NCBI GenBank assembly: GCA_039583875.1
Contig: CM077150.1
Span: 187,058,375 to 187,122,374, forward strand
DNA length: 64,000 bases
DNA from: Platanthera guangdongensis
Taxonomy: Eukaryota > Streptophyta > Magnoliopsida > Asparagales > Orchidaceae
Direction: 5' to 3'
Shown here: positions 44,731-57,168 of the stretch, in pieces
Layout: every line of letters starts with the position of its first letter
How positions within the stretch are numbered: the stretch's first letter is position 1
Made by a program: the position numbers and the translations under genes
The notes under the pieces: generated by a model
Seen by the model: only the letters and a program-made list of their open reading frames with translations
Told to the model about the DNA's origin: nothing
The model's database searches: none

Positions 44731-46390
44731 CCTCATCCAGCGTCTTCGAGAATATATCTGTGACTTGCTTATGCGTCGGGACATAGCTGCGGATTATATC
44801 CTTGTTCTCCACATGCTCCCGGATGAAGTGATATCGTACTTTGATGTGTTTTGTCTAGCTGTAAGAGACTGAATTATTCACGATCGCTATAACACTAAAG
44901 GGGTCGCAGAACATCAGAATCTCTTTGAACTTAAGGTTATAATCTTCGAGCTGATTCCTGAACCACAGAAGCTGTGCGCAACAACTACTGGCAGAGATAT
45001 ACTCTAACTCGGTAGTGGAAGTTACCACACAATTCTGCTTCTTACTGCTCCATGAGATAGGCCTTCTTCGGAGGAATTGGCACGTCCCAGAAGTGCTTTT
45101 CCCGTCAACCATACTACCTGCAAAATCCGCATATAAAAAACCAATTAGCTCGACATCATTTCTTCTTGGGCACCATAAGCCAATATTGGGTGTACCCTTA
45201 AGGTATCTTAAGATTTACTTTGTAGCGACGTAATGAGATTCCTACGAGTTCACCTAAAATTTAGCGCACACACATGTTGAAAATACTATGTCGGGTCTAC
45301 TGGCAGTGAGGTAGAACAAGGATCCAATTATGCTTCTATACTTGTTTGAATGAAAAGGTTTCCCTTCCTCATCCTTCTCCGGATACATAGTTGAACTCAT
45401 TGGAGTCCTCATCGAGGTTGCGTTCTCCATGCCGAATTTCTTAAGTAACTCTTTAGTGAACTTCAACTGAGAGATCAAAATTCCATTTTCAGATTGTTTC
45501 ACCTGAAGTCCTAAGAAATACTTTTGCCCGCCCACACTGCTCATTTCAAACTTCCTTTGCATGAGTTTGGAAAACTTCTTGCAAAGGCTATCTTCCATAG
45601 AGCCAAAAGTAATGTCGTCGACATAGATTTGTACTAACAAAATCTTCTCTTTTACTTTGCTAAGAAATAATATCTTGTCTATCTTTTCTTGTGTGAACTT
45701 GTTCTCAAGAAGAACGCTAGACAACATCTCAAACCAAGCTCGGGGAGCATGTTTTAAGTCCTAAAGAGCTTTATCAAGAAAATAAACTTATTCAGGGAAG
45801 GTAGAGTTGACAAAACCTGGAGGTTGTGTTACATATACTTCATCTTTCAGATTCCCATTGAGGAATACTGATTTTACGTCCGTTTGATAGACCTTGAAGC
45901 CTTCGAGGGTAGCATACGCAATAAATAACCTAAACATTTCGAGTATGGACACTAAAGCAAAGCACTGGTCGAAGTCAATCCCCTCTTCTTGTCTATATTC
46001 TTGAGCTACAACCCTGGCTTTGTTCTTGATAATAATTCCATTTTCGTCTAGCTTATTTCTGAAAATCCATTTTGTGTCGATCACGTTCTGTCCTTTGGTC
46101 CTAGGCACCAACTCCGAGACTTTGCATCTTTCAAACTTATTGAGCTCCTCTTGCATTACCAATACCGAAGCGGCATTCTTATTTGCTTCTACAAATTTCT
46201 TTGGCTTAACCTGAGATAGAAAACTAAGATGTAGAATCTCATTAGCAGTACCTCTTCTGGTTCTGACACCATTGCCTGAATCTCTAATGATATGGTAAAC
46301 TGGGTGATCTCTCCGGTGTCTGAACGCTAGATTTCTTCCTCGCCCACCGACATGTTCTGCCATGTCTATAACATCACCTACAGTTTGAGG
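44731..46390 (-). pseudogene. X copy 1 pol, 3' part: reverse transcriptase and RNase H
   Basis: On the minus strand 46363-45788 holds the hinge and early RT (TKWIFRNKLDENG, KVYQTDVKSVFLNG, TQPPGF). 45727-45254 holds the palm with QIYVDDI, then FTKELLKKFGM and SLFYLTASRPDI. RNase H follows at 45112-44735 (GKSTSGTCQ, ISWSSKKQ, STTELEYI, TKHI). Stops separate the blocks near 45775, 45250 and 44857. The RNase H C-terminus is cut at 44731 by LTR-Y and reappears at 34310. Confidence 0.9.
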
Positions 46391-47840
46391 TTATTCTTCG
46401 TCTAGATGTTCTTCATCCACCATACTTGGATCGACGACCATAAATGAGCTTGGAGCATCTTCCTTGACAGCTTCATCAAAGCTTAGTTCTTCGAACCCGG
46501 TACCTTCATATGCACGAACAACACTAGACGAGCTGCTATGGAACATGTTTGTCTCATCAAATGAAATATTTATAGACTCTTCTACCACTAGGGTTATCTT
46601 GTTAAAAGTCATATATGCCTTACTATGGCTACTATAACCTACAAAAATACCTTCAAAACATTTATCACTAAACTTCGTGTTATAATACTTCCCATTTTTA
46701 GGTACGATGCATTGACTGCCAAAGATCCTAAAGTAGGACACAGTCGGTTTTCTTCCCTTCAATAGTTCATAGGGAGTCATATAATGGTATTTGTTGATTA
46801 GTGTTCTGTTTTGCATGTGACAAGCTATGTTGGCTATTTCAGCCCAGAAGTACTCTGGTAGTGAAGCGTCATTCAACATAGTTGTACATGCTTCAATTAG
46901 GGTTCTATTCCTTCTCTTGGCAAATCCATTTTGTTGTGGAGTTCGTTGGGAGGAAAACTCATAAAAGATATCTTGACTTTCACAAAATTCTCTCATGGCA
47001 CAAACTCAATCTCTGTTCTGTGATTAATTCTGATTTTGACCACTGAGCATTCTAATTCGTTCTGAATTTGCCTAACAAAATTAGTGAAAGAATCAAAAGT
47101 GTCTGAATTGTGTTTTAGAGGGAACACCCAAGCAAAATGTGAGTAGTCATCAACAATTACCAATGTATAGACTTTACCTCCTAAACTATGAATTGGAATA
47201 GCACCGAATAAGTCCATTTGAGGTAAATATAGAATTCTAGAAGAATCTTTTTCAAAAATGCCCTTAAAGGTAGCCCTTGTCTGCTTACCCATCTGGCATG
47301 TGTGACACGAACTCTCTTTAAGGCACTTAATGTTGGGGGCATCATGCACTAAGTTGTGAGAAAATAACATGTTTATTGTTTTGAAATTAATATGTGGTAA
47401 TCTCTTGTGTCATTGGTCATAGAGAGACGCACTATCTTGAGCCAAAATAACATACTGATGTAGAAGTTTCTAAACATAGAAAATTCAAACAACAGATATT
47501 TCTACTCCGAGTGCATATTCAAACGGTCTCCAAATTAGCATATGATTTTATCAGGCACTTGTCCTTGTAGAACTCAACGATATAGGCTTTATCACATAGT
47601 TGACTTATGCTTATCAAATTATGTTGTAATCGTTCGAAATAAGCCACGTTGGTGAATGAGACTATGACCCTGGAAATCATACCATAGGCATTAGTGATTC
47701 CCCTGTCTGACCATGCAAATATGACCTTTGGACCATCTTCAACTGGGGTAAATTCTCGTAGTAGTTTCTTGTCCCGGTCATATGCTGAGATCATCCACTG
47801 TCCAAGTACTAGATTGGAGTTTTATTGCCCTTTGGACACA
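46391..47840 (-). pseudogene. X copy 1 pol, 5' part: protease and integrase
   Basis: Minus strand. The protease motif YLDSG near 47805 is followed by a TGA in place of the Cys seen in copy 2. The pre-integrase region and zinc module (CHTCQMGKQTRATF) lie at 47580-47250, and the integrase core at 47230-46850. The first catalytic Asp is in QMDLFG and the Glu in RRNRTLIEA. The second catalytic Asp is changed to Asn (IRINHR; copy 2 has IRIDHR). A frameshift occurs near 46995. The C-terminal linker (FEELSFDEAVKEDAPS) runs to 46391. Confidence 0.85.
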
Positions 47841-47989
47841 CCTGCAACCATATATCCGTTTACCTTAGGAACCCAAACATATTTGAGTCCTTGGTTCCTT
47901 GTTAGTTTGACACCACTTGGAACATTAACGTTACGAGTGGTCGGTCTCGCGCAGTTAACTCGTGGAGTTTCAAAATTAGTAAGATTAAA

Positions 47990-50138
47990 CTAACAATCTA
48001 CACCAAAATGACATATTTTTCCGCAACACCAATAATCAAACCTGTTGTACCTTCTCTTGTACTCCTGTTTTACCTTTTATATTTGAGGTCTAGCAGGGGC
48101 TACAGACTTAGATGTAGAAGCCTCCTGATTGCAGCACACACAAGGCTTCTTAGTTACCTTAACAAAAGGTATGATAGTTTTGGTGTTTAGTGTCTTCTTA
48201 AAATTAGGTCCATAAACATAAGAATCATAGTCTTTAAGAGTTATCTCTTAGTAAGGAGCCTTAAAACACTTGTCCCAAAGTTTCGGGGACGGGTCCATTC
48301 TTGAGAGCGCTTCTTAGGCTCTATATAGGTAGGCTTAGCGAAGTGCCCATAGGACATCTCAGATTCATATTTGTTCATGGGGAAAATAAACTTCTTAAAG
48401 GAGGATTGACTCTGAGGTTCCTTCCCTTTACCTTTGGCGACGGCTCTCTTAGTAGCCTTACCTTTTTCAGCTACATGGCGAAGACCACTACCCGTCTTTG
48501 GAGCTGAAAATTCATCGATGAGAGGGAGAATAGTTCTCAACTTGGATTAGCTTTAAACAAATTTCCTCTCCATTAAGAGCTTTTCTTCTAGCTCATCTAA
48601 GTATTTCTCCTTTAGGCTTAATGTCTTAGCCAAGCATTTCAAATACTCTTTAAATAAGTGGACTTCATCTCTGAGAGAAAGTAATTTTGCAAGTTCCTCC
48701 TCCAGGCTTGTTTCCACTGCCTTGAGGGAGGAAATCTCTTTTGCTTATTTTTTGACTACCTTGTGACATTTGTCAAAAGCTTTCAAAAGTTCCTGATGCT
48801 AAGCCATCAAGTCGGAATCGTCTTCCTCTGAAGAATAGCCTTCATGACCATCAGTTGACGTTTTCGGTTTAGGGAGTATCATGTGTGAGTTTACCTACCC
48901 ATGATACTCGAATGCCAACTTCCTCGTCTGATCGAGCCATAAACCTGAAGTAAGCTTCTTCATTCTCTGAACTGGATTCACATGTGTCGCTGTCCTTTAG
49001 AGTCTTTCACCTCTTAGCGACGAAGCTTTTCTCTTCCTTCCTCTTGCCCTCAAAGGATCTCTTCTCTTCTTTCTTAGATCCTTCCTTCTTTTTGAATGGA
49101 CACTATGCAATCATGTGTCCTATCTTATTAAAAGAATAGCACACAACATCAGAGGAAGAATATTTATTCAGTTTAGAATTATACCCGTCCTCTCAATTGT
49201 AGTTCTTCTTAGAGCGATCATAATCACGATGTGATCTTCTGAACTCAGAGGAAGATGACTGATTCTTAATTGGTCTCCTCTTGCTAAGCAATCTCTTGAA
49301 ATGTTTAGAGATGAGAGAGAACTATCCATCAGATAGCTCAGAGCCTGACGTTCTTGGAGCAGCGTCCTCTGGGGTATCTAGAGCACATGTCCTTACTGGT
49401 GACACGGCTTTAGACTTTCTCGAACCTACAACCTTCAGAGCTACCAAATTATCTTTTCTTGAAGTCCGACTGCTCTGCTCCTCCTTCTTTCTGGTTTTCC
49501 TCTTGAGTTCATAGGAGCGCAATTTTGCAAAAAGGTTCAGAGGGTCAATCTCCGACAACTTCCCAAACTCCATAATGGCTATAACTTTGGTGTCCCAATC
49601 CTTTGTCAGGGATATCAGAACTTTGTCGTTATGCTCTCCATTAGTGAATGTGCCACCATAGTTTCTAAGGTCGTTGAATATCTTGAAGAATTTCTCGAAG
49701 CTATCTGCAAAAGTATCATTTGATCCTTGCTTGAACGCCTCGTATTTTTATTGAGCAACGATCTGCGATTGTCTCGAAATTCTTCGGTACCTTCCATAAG
49801 CACAACCACTTAGTATCACATCTCCTTAGAAGATTTGCAGTCAATAAGTTTTGAAGCATTGAGTCTTCCACTACAATGGCTATAATATTCTTTACCTTTT
49901 TGTCTAAGGAGACAAAGGAGATTTCATCCTTGGTCAAGTCCATCATTTTATTAGGGATCATGATTACCGGATTCAGAGCTGAGGCTTGTGTATGTATGTT
50001 AGGTTTTTCTTCCACAATCTAAAACATCCTCTGATCTATTACTTCCATGAAGAATCTGACTCTTTCTTACCACATAGGGAAGTTCTCTTTGGTGCACATA
50101 GGTAACTTCATAGAAGACATGTCCTTGCGCTTATCCAT
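47990..50138 (-). pseudogene. X copy 1 gag (SIRE-like)
   Basis: The start ATG (minus) is at 50138-50136. The N-terminus (MSSMKLPMCTKENFPMW) aligns with the B gag (GSMKLPICRKEIFGIW). Stops appear soon after (TAA near 50070, TAG near 50020) and further frameshifts follow. The first knuckle (about 49130-49085) is damaged as in copy 2 (Cys to Phe; TAG before the last Cys). The second (about 48040-48000) has Tyr for its first Cys and an extra Gly-to-Cys change (KICHFGVDC). Confidence 0.8.
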
Positions 50139-50211
50139 AGCTATGAAGTGGAATCTATTGGCAATAGATGTGAGATCTTGTTCAAGGTGTTAACCTTTTG
50201 CCGAACAACAC

Positions 50212-50226
50212 CCCTATAATACCAAT
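50212..50226 (-). other. Primer binding site of X copy 1
   Basis: ATTGGTATTATAGGG on the minus strand directly after the LTR end; a decayed iMet primer site. Confidence 0.65.
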
Positions 50227-51096
50227 TGAAAATATCTAGTGTCTATCTAAATGACCTAGAAGGGGGTGAATAGGTGATTTCTGTGTCTTTCGCGGAATAA
50301 GAATACTTTAAAAAAGAGAGCAAACAAAACAAAGTGATTTATAGTGGTTCCCCGAGTTGGGTACGTCCACTGTCCCGCCTCACCTATCTACCATGAAGGT
50401 CTAGATTCGGCTACTTCACCTTTCTAAGATTTCAACAAATCTTACACCTCAGAGCCGCAACTCATATAATTCGGAGATAACGCTCCTACAACTCGAAGAA
50501 TAACCTCTCCTACAACTAGATCCACAACCGGATCTACAACTCAATCCACAAAAGGATCTACAACTCAATCCACAAACGGATCTACAAAATGGATATAAAA
50601 TCTCCTACAAATGTAAAAGAGTATTACACAAAAGTATTACAAACAATCTTGACAGGATCTGAAGTCTTCTATTCATTATTCTTCGATTAGGTTGAACTTG
50701 AATAACTTGGAGAACACGAAAAATGGGAAACCTTGAAGACTTTGAAACTTGAATATTGAATCGACTAGATCTAGAAGAATAGAAACCTTTATATTGCAAG
50801 GATCCAGTCGAGTCAGAAGATGAAGATCGAATCGTGCAGAGCTAGCATCTGTCGATCAGAAAAATTACAAACTGTACGGGAGCCGACGGGAAATGTTCGC
50901 ATAGGATATTTCTTGGAATGCTTTGAGCACGATTAGGGTTGATGAAAAATCCACCCTAGGTATTTTTAAAGATCCCCAATTGCGGCGGCTATAAAAGAAC
51001 TTCAAAAACAAGACCTTCGAAAACACTATACCTGGCATATCGTTCAACCCGAGCCAAGATTTGAAAAACAGCTGGAAAAATATCCCAAGTCATTTT
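50227..51096 (-). mobile_element. LTR-X1, 3' part (5' LTR of X copy 1)
   Basis: Matches 24222-25080 of LTR-X2. Hairpin string near 50420-50600, with GATCC-acaacc-GGATC at 50519-50534 and two more intact ATCC..GGAT stems. The TATA box is degraded (TTTAAAAATACC; LTR-X2 has TTTATAAATACC). Interrupted at 51096 by element F; TSD ATTTT at 51092-51096. Confidence 0.85.
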
Positions 51097-53677
51097 TGTA
51101 ACACCTCCCCTGTAATGATCATATAATATGGGTCCGGCTGGGGCCCCACAACATACGGACGCCACAGCTTTAGTATTATAAGTTGATATAGCTACCCACA
51201 CTCAAAAGACTTTGCACAACATAACGTAAACATAAGCAAGACTAGAAGTTATCCACTACAAGAAGAGTAATAACAATGGCCTTATGGCCTTACAACAAGT
51301 GTCCAAACTCAAATGATACAACAGTCAAGAAAGTGCATAGCACTCCTAGTCTACCTCATCATGCAAGCCGGACAACATGAGTCTCAAGCATACAACATCA
51401 TATAAGTAGAGCTACAAAAGAGAAAAGCACTTCATGAGGCTTAGGCCTTTCTGGCCGACGAGCTAGCTCCTGCATACGATCCTTGCCCTGTAAAATTTAT
51501 TAGTAATGTGGGTCAGTAAAGGCTAAACTCAAACTGTGTAACAACACATCTCCTCCCGGCCGCCCCTAACGGACCCCGGGGCACCCCTCCAACCTACAAG
51601 TTAGCACTTCGTATGCAATAATCATAAGCAAGAAAAGCAACTACAGAAACAGGCTTGGATGTCACACATATCATACATGTTCTCTACGGGTTGAGCATAT
51701 AATAAAAAGGTCCTACTTATGCAACATGTATGCAACAACCCGGGTTTCACCCAAGGCACCCTATCTCATATGCATCTAGCATAGCATCACATCACATGGG
51801 TACTCATCGTTTCCCCATTGGCATAAAGCCTCAAACAAAGGGGAGACACAATTCCCCCCAACGGCACACAAGCCGTCACATGGAACTCTCGCCTAGGACC
51901 CACCCGCTCAAGTTCTTAAACCCGGGCTTGCCTGCAAGCTCTGACGTCTCTTGTCAGGATTCCAACAAACACAAACTGACTGATTCTAAGAAGCCTTGCT
52001 GGACCCCACCCGCTCATGGCCTCATTGCCCGGACTTGCCCCCATGCTTGGCATTCTCGTCAGTCTCACAGAAGGGGACTAGTCTCGCCGGGACACTCTCC
52101 ACACATGACGTGAGCGTCACGGGATAGCAAGCCGACCACGGAGACATAGCCACGCCTTGGCACATCACAAACCAAGACAAATCCACCCTAGTCCCTTATT
52201 TATACAGCAGCGTTCCCGCGCACCAAGGAAACCATCTACAACTCATGCGGAGCTAACCTTGTCCACCAAGGAAACCATCTACCGCCACGAGGAGCTAACC
52301 TTGTCCGGTTCCGACTACACGTACTCACTCAAGAAAAAGGGGGAAAAACATCTCCACATCACAAATGGCATCTTGCCGCAACGGAGACTCTACGAATTCT
52401 TAAAGTTCGTATGCAACATCACCGAGTCGGACTAACGGTCGTGACTACGGCTTCACCCACCATGCCTAGTCAACTAACGGAGCGGATCTCTAATACAAAT
52501 CATGCCGGGGACGGACTCAATCGACCCGGAGGTTCCTCTTGAACCTTGGCGACCCAAAACCCCTCTCATTTGAGTGTTTGGTGCCCAAAACTAGAAAAGA
52601 AATGATGTTAAGACATGCATCCTAAGACCGAGAGGAGAAGTGTCGTTACCTTCCGACTCCTCTTCCTTGCCATGGCAAAAATAGCCGGATGAAAACCTTC
52701 GCAACGATCTAGCCTCCACGGATCTGGACTCGGCTCGCGATTTGGAGCACCGAAGCTTCTCCTACAACCCAAACCCTCCTTCACCTTCTTCCTTGTTCTC
52801 CCTTCTCTCTAGAATTTTAGTAAGAGAAAGCTTGGAGTTAAATAAGGGTTTCCAACACTATTCTCAGACTTAACTTCCCAAGAGCAGTCCTGAACCATCA
52901 GATCCTAAAATTAGGGAAAGAAAGGCCACGATCCGACTGAAAAATAAAACACCTGGGTCGAACACGGCCTGGCACACACCCATGTCCAGGGCCGTGTTCC
53001 TCATTCGCCGTCACAAATTGACGCGCCTGTAACAGTACACGGGCATCCGACATGCCCGTGTTCGCACAGACACGCCCGTGTCCCCACTGACACGACCGTG
53101 TGATCGGCCGTGTGCCTCCTTCGACACAGCCCCGAAAATAACCCGAGCACTACACGGGTACTGGACACGCCCGTGTCCTTGCCCGTGTCTACCTCAACAC
53201 GCCTGGGCTCCAGTCCGTGTTCACTGCCTCGATGTTTCATCGAGCAAAGATCGTCGAACAAGCGGGACACGCCCTGTGACACGCCCATGTCACAGGCCGT
53301 GTGCCCCTTTCTCGACACTCGACACTCGTCGAGTAAAACTTGTCGAGCGAAGTTCGTCAACTGACTGACACGGCCTTGGACACGCCCGTGTCCTAGGCCG
53401 TGTGCCTTGTCTCGACACATCGTCAAGCAAAAATCGTCGACTCCTGGGCCGATCGTCGACACGGTCCCGACACGCCCTGAGACACGCCCGTGTCTCAGGC
53501 CGTGTTCTCTGCTCGACGATCGTTGACTCCCTAAATCATCTACCTCACGACCAAAACGCAGACTAGAGCCTGACACGCCCTGGGACATGCCCGTGTCCCA
53601 GGCCGTGTGCCCCCTGCCAGAAACCAAAATTGGACAGAAACGCAAATCGACCCTCTCTCAAATTTTGGGGTGTTACA
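51097..53677 (-). mobile_element. Element F 3' LTR
   Basis: 2581 bases; closely similar to the 5' LTR. Palindrome array at about 52970-53610. ORFs shared by both LTRs (51730-52113 / 59130-59657; 53001-53645) are noncoding by-products. The purine tract (minus AAGGGGGGGGGGAGT) lies at 53678-53692. Confidence 0.9.
52970..53610. repeat. GACACGCCCGTGTC palindrome array, F 3' LTR
   Basis: Exact GACACG-CC-CGTGTC copies at 53069, 53164, 53378 and 53481, with several variants (GACACGACCGTGTG, GACATGCCCGTGTC). Interspersed TCGTCGAGCGAAGTTCGTCGA words form a second inverted motif. Confidence 0.85.
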
Positions 53678-53739
53678 ACTCCCCCCCCCCTTAACAGAAT
53701 TTCGTCCCGAAATTACAAAACAAAAGGGAACAACACTTA

Positions 53740-56700
53740 AATGGTACCTGAAATGAAGAGTTCTGGATACTCTTCTAGTATGGCCTGTTCTCGCTCCCAA
53801 GAGACCTCTTCTCGACCGCAGTTGTCCCATCAGACTTTCACGAATTTAACCTCTTTATTCCGCAACTACCGAGTCTCCAAATCCTCTATAGCAATCGGTC
53901 GGACTCGCGTCCTCAAGTCTTCCTCTATCGGCACCGATGCCGGCTCAATCACCACACTAGCCTCCACCAAGGCTTTCCTCAAAACGGAGACGTGGAAGAC
54001 GTCGTGCAATCCACTCAGCTCCGCGGACAACGGTAACCGATAGGCTGCTTCTCCCACCCGTTCAACAACTTCAAAAGGCCCCAAAAACCTTGGACTCAAC
54101 TTCTTGAGTCGTCGAATCCGTGAGACGCCTTTGAACGGTTTGATCTTCAAATAGACCCAATCACCTACCGCAAACTCCAATTTCCGGTGACGAGCATTAA
54201 AGTACTTTGCTTGCCGGTCTTGCGCCACATTCATGTGCTCTTGAATGGTCCGTACCAACTCACAAGCGTCAACCACCGCCTCCTTTCCCAAAATTTTGGT
54301 GTCTCCCGCTTCTTCCCAAGACATCGGTGTTCGACACCATCTCCCATATAAAGCTTCGTATGGCGCCATTTTTATACTTGCTTGAAAACTGTTGTTGTAC
54401 GCGAATTCCACCATGAATAGGTGATCCTCCCACTTCTTTCTGAAGTCAAGAACGCACATTCTCAACATATCCTCCATAGTACGGTTCGTTCTTTCGGTTT
54501 GCCAGTCTGTTTGAGGATGGAATGTCGTACTGAACTTTAGATTCGTGCCCAAGCTCTTCTTAACTAGTCTCCAGTCCTTGGACGTAAACCGTCCATCTCG
54601 ATCGCTGACTATACTCTTTGGAATCCCATGCAGTCGCACAATATTGCGAACATACAACTCCACCAGCTTCTCCACGCTGTCCTCTTTCCGATTTGGGATG
54701 AAGTGGGCCACCTTGGTTAAGCTGTCCACGATCACCCAAATAGCATCATTACCCTGCTGCGATCTAGGCAGACCATGCACAAAATCCATGGAGATGTCAT
54801 CAAATTTCCACTCAGGGATTGGAAGGGGCTTCAGGAACCCGCCCGGCTTCTGACATTCGGCCTTCACCAAGGCGCAAGTCTTTCAACGATTCACATACAA
54901 AGCTACGTCTCGCTTCAGCCCCGGCCACCAAAAGGATTTCTTCATATCCAAGTACATCTTCGTACTTCCCGGGTGAATGGAGTACTTTGTGAAGTGAGCC
55001 TCAAACATCAACTCCTCACGTAGTTTGCCGAACTGCGGTATACAAACCCTTCCGTCCTTCCTCAGAATCCCATCACTCATCTCTCAGGCGCTGCTCTCGC
55101 CCGTTTGAGCCTCCAACACAAATGGTTAAAACTCCACATCCAACCGAGTCGCTTCCCGAATGCGATCGGTCAAGTTGTTCTGCACTTCAATCCAGTTCAA
55201 CCGAGCCACGCTAGACTCGCCTCTCGCAAAACATTCCAAACCAAGGGACTCTCATTCCCATACCAACCGCTCATCATGAGCTTCGATCCAATTACCTTGC
55301 CCTGAGTACTTTCTACTCAAAGCATCCACCACCACATTGGCTTTACCTGGCGTATACTAAATCGCCACCTCGTAGTCTCCAAGAAACTCAACCCACCTGC
55401 GTTGCCGCATGTTCAAGTCCTTTTGATCTAAGTGATACTTCAGGCTTTTATGATCCGTGAAGATCTCCACCTTTGCACCATAAACATAATGCCGCCATAA
55501 TTTCAACGCAAAAATTACCGCCGCCAACTCCAAGTCATGGACGGGGTAATTCCTCTCATGAGGCTTCAGCTGTGTAGACCCAAAAGCTATCACCTTGCCA
55601 TGTTGCACCAAAACGCAACCCAAACCACATCCCGATGCGTCACTGCAAATCTGAAATCCCTCGGTCCCTTGCGGTAGAATTAGGATTGGAGCCATCATCA
55701 GTCTCTCCTTCAGTTCCTCAAATGCTTGACTGCACTCTTGAGTCCACACAAACTTATGATCTTTACGAGTGAGTGAGGTGAGGGGTAGAGCTATCCGCGA
55801 GAAATTTTCCATGAATCTCCTATAGTACCCGGCTAGCCCAAGAAAACTTCGGACTTCCGCCACGGTCCTCAAGACTGGCCAATCTCTGATGGCCTCCACT
55901 TTTGTTGGATCCACTGCCACCCCATCCCCACTAATCACGTGGCCCAAAAATTCCACCTTCTCTAACCAGAACTTGCACTTGGAGAACTTTGCATACAACT
56001 GATTCTCCCTTAACACTTGCAAGACCACTCTCAATTGGGTCTCATGCTCCACTTCAGATTTGGAATACACCAAGATGTCATCGATGAAGACAACCACAAA
56101 AGAATCCAAGTATTCCCGAAATACTCGATTAATAAGATCCATGAACACAGATGGTGCGTTCGTCAGTCCGAACGGCATCACCGTAAACTCAAAGTGTCCA
56201 TACCTTGTACCAAAGGCAGTCTTGGGTATGTCCTCATCCCAAATTCGCAACTGATAATAGCCTGATTTCAAGTCCAATTTGGAGTACACCACCGACTCCA
56301 ACAGCTGGTCGAACAAGTCGTCTATCCGAGGAATCGGATACTTATTCTTGACAGTCAATTTATTCAACTCTCGGTAGTCTATGCATAGCCGCATACTACC
56401 GTCTTTCTTATTTACAAACAACACTGGCGCGCTCCACGGTGAAGAACTGGGTCTGATATACCCTTGCTCCAACCGTTCCTGTAGCTGTACTTTGAGTTCG
56501 GCCAACTCCTTTGGTGCCATCATAAACGGAGGACGTGACACCGGCCTAGCCTCCGACACTAACTCGATCGAGAAATCGATCTCCCGCCGAGGAGGCGCTC
56601 CAGGAAGTTCATTCGGAAACACATCCTTGAACTCTGCCACTACGGGCACTTCCTCAATAGATAGGTGAGAGAGACAAACCTCCAATAACGCTACAAGCGC

Positions 56701-57168
56701 TACACCACCCTGGTTAACCGCTCGCATCAATTGCATGGCCGAAATCAGGGAATCGGCCACTCCACAAAGGCCCTCAAATTTGACCTCCGCCTGCCCTTTG
56801 CTTTTTAGGGTCACTATCTTAGATAGGCAATCAATACTGGCGCGGTGCTATGCAAGCCAGTCCATGCCTAAAATGACATCGAACTCAACCAATGGCAAAA
56901 TCGCTGCTACCAAAACGAAGTCAACTCCATCTAGCTCCCAACAGATGCGCCCTTTGGCCCCGGTGGTCATGGATGACCCATTGGGCATGCGCACTTTCAA
57001 CTCCGCGTTCGCCGAGAAAGACTCAACTTCAATTCTCCAGATGAAGCTCTCCGCAAGAAAGGAGTGTGATGCTCCTGTATCAAACAATACCCTAGCGGGG
57101 TATCCGGAAACTAATACGAAGCCTACAACATAGACATCACACAAAAAGGGTCTAAAAGTATGAAACAC
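53740..57168 (-). pseudogene. Element F pol: protease, RT, RNase H, integrase, chromodomain
   Basis: A single minus-strand frame runs from 57168 to about 53740 with only a few point stops (near 56846, 55354, 55081, 54894 region and 53863, plus one in the chromodomain). Protease VLFDTGASHSF at about 57080. [21 protein letters not shown] near 56370, catalytic [13 protein letters not shown] near 56070. RNase [12 protein letters not shown] near 55460. Integrase: HHCC near 54990-54880, where the first Cys of the CxxC is a TGA; core D in SMDFVHGLP, D in VSDRDGRF, E in QTERTNRTMED. The tail KEVKFVKV..WDNCGREEVSWE..PELF near 53850-53750 matches a chromodomain, which in chromoviruses directs integration to marked heterochromatin. 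Gag lies in another frame. Confidence 0.9.

Noticed and set aside
44725..44735. TGTTGGG at 44730 taken as the start of the 3' LTR of X copy 1
   Set aside because: LTR-Y is not the same sequence as the 5' LTR-X, and RNase H resumes beyond it at 34310, so a solo LTR insertion fits better.
51730..52435. ORFs of 127 and 92 codons, repeated at 59130-59836
   Set aside because: They lie inside both F LTRs and recur only because the LTRs are duplicates; no domain is visible.
53001..53645. 214-codon minus ORF in the F LTR
   Set aside because: It is translation of the GACACGCCCGTGTC array, is broken differently in the other LTR, and lies in U3.
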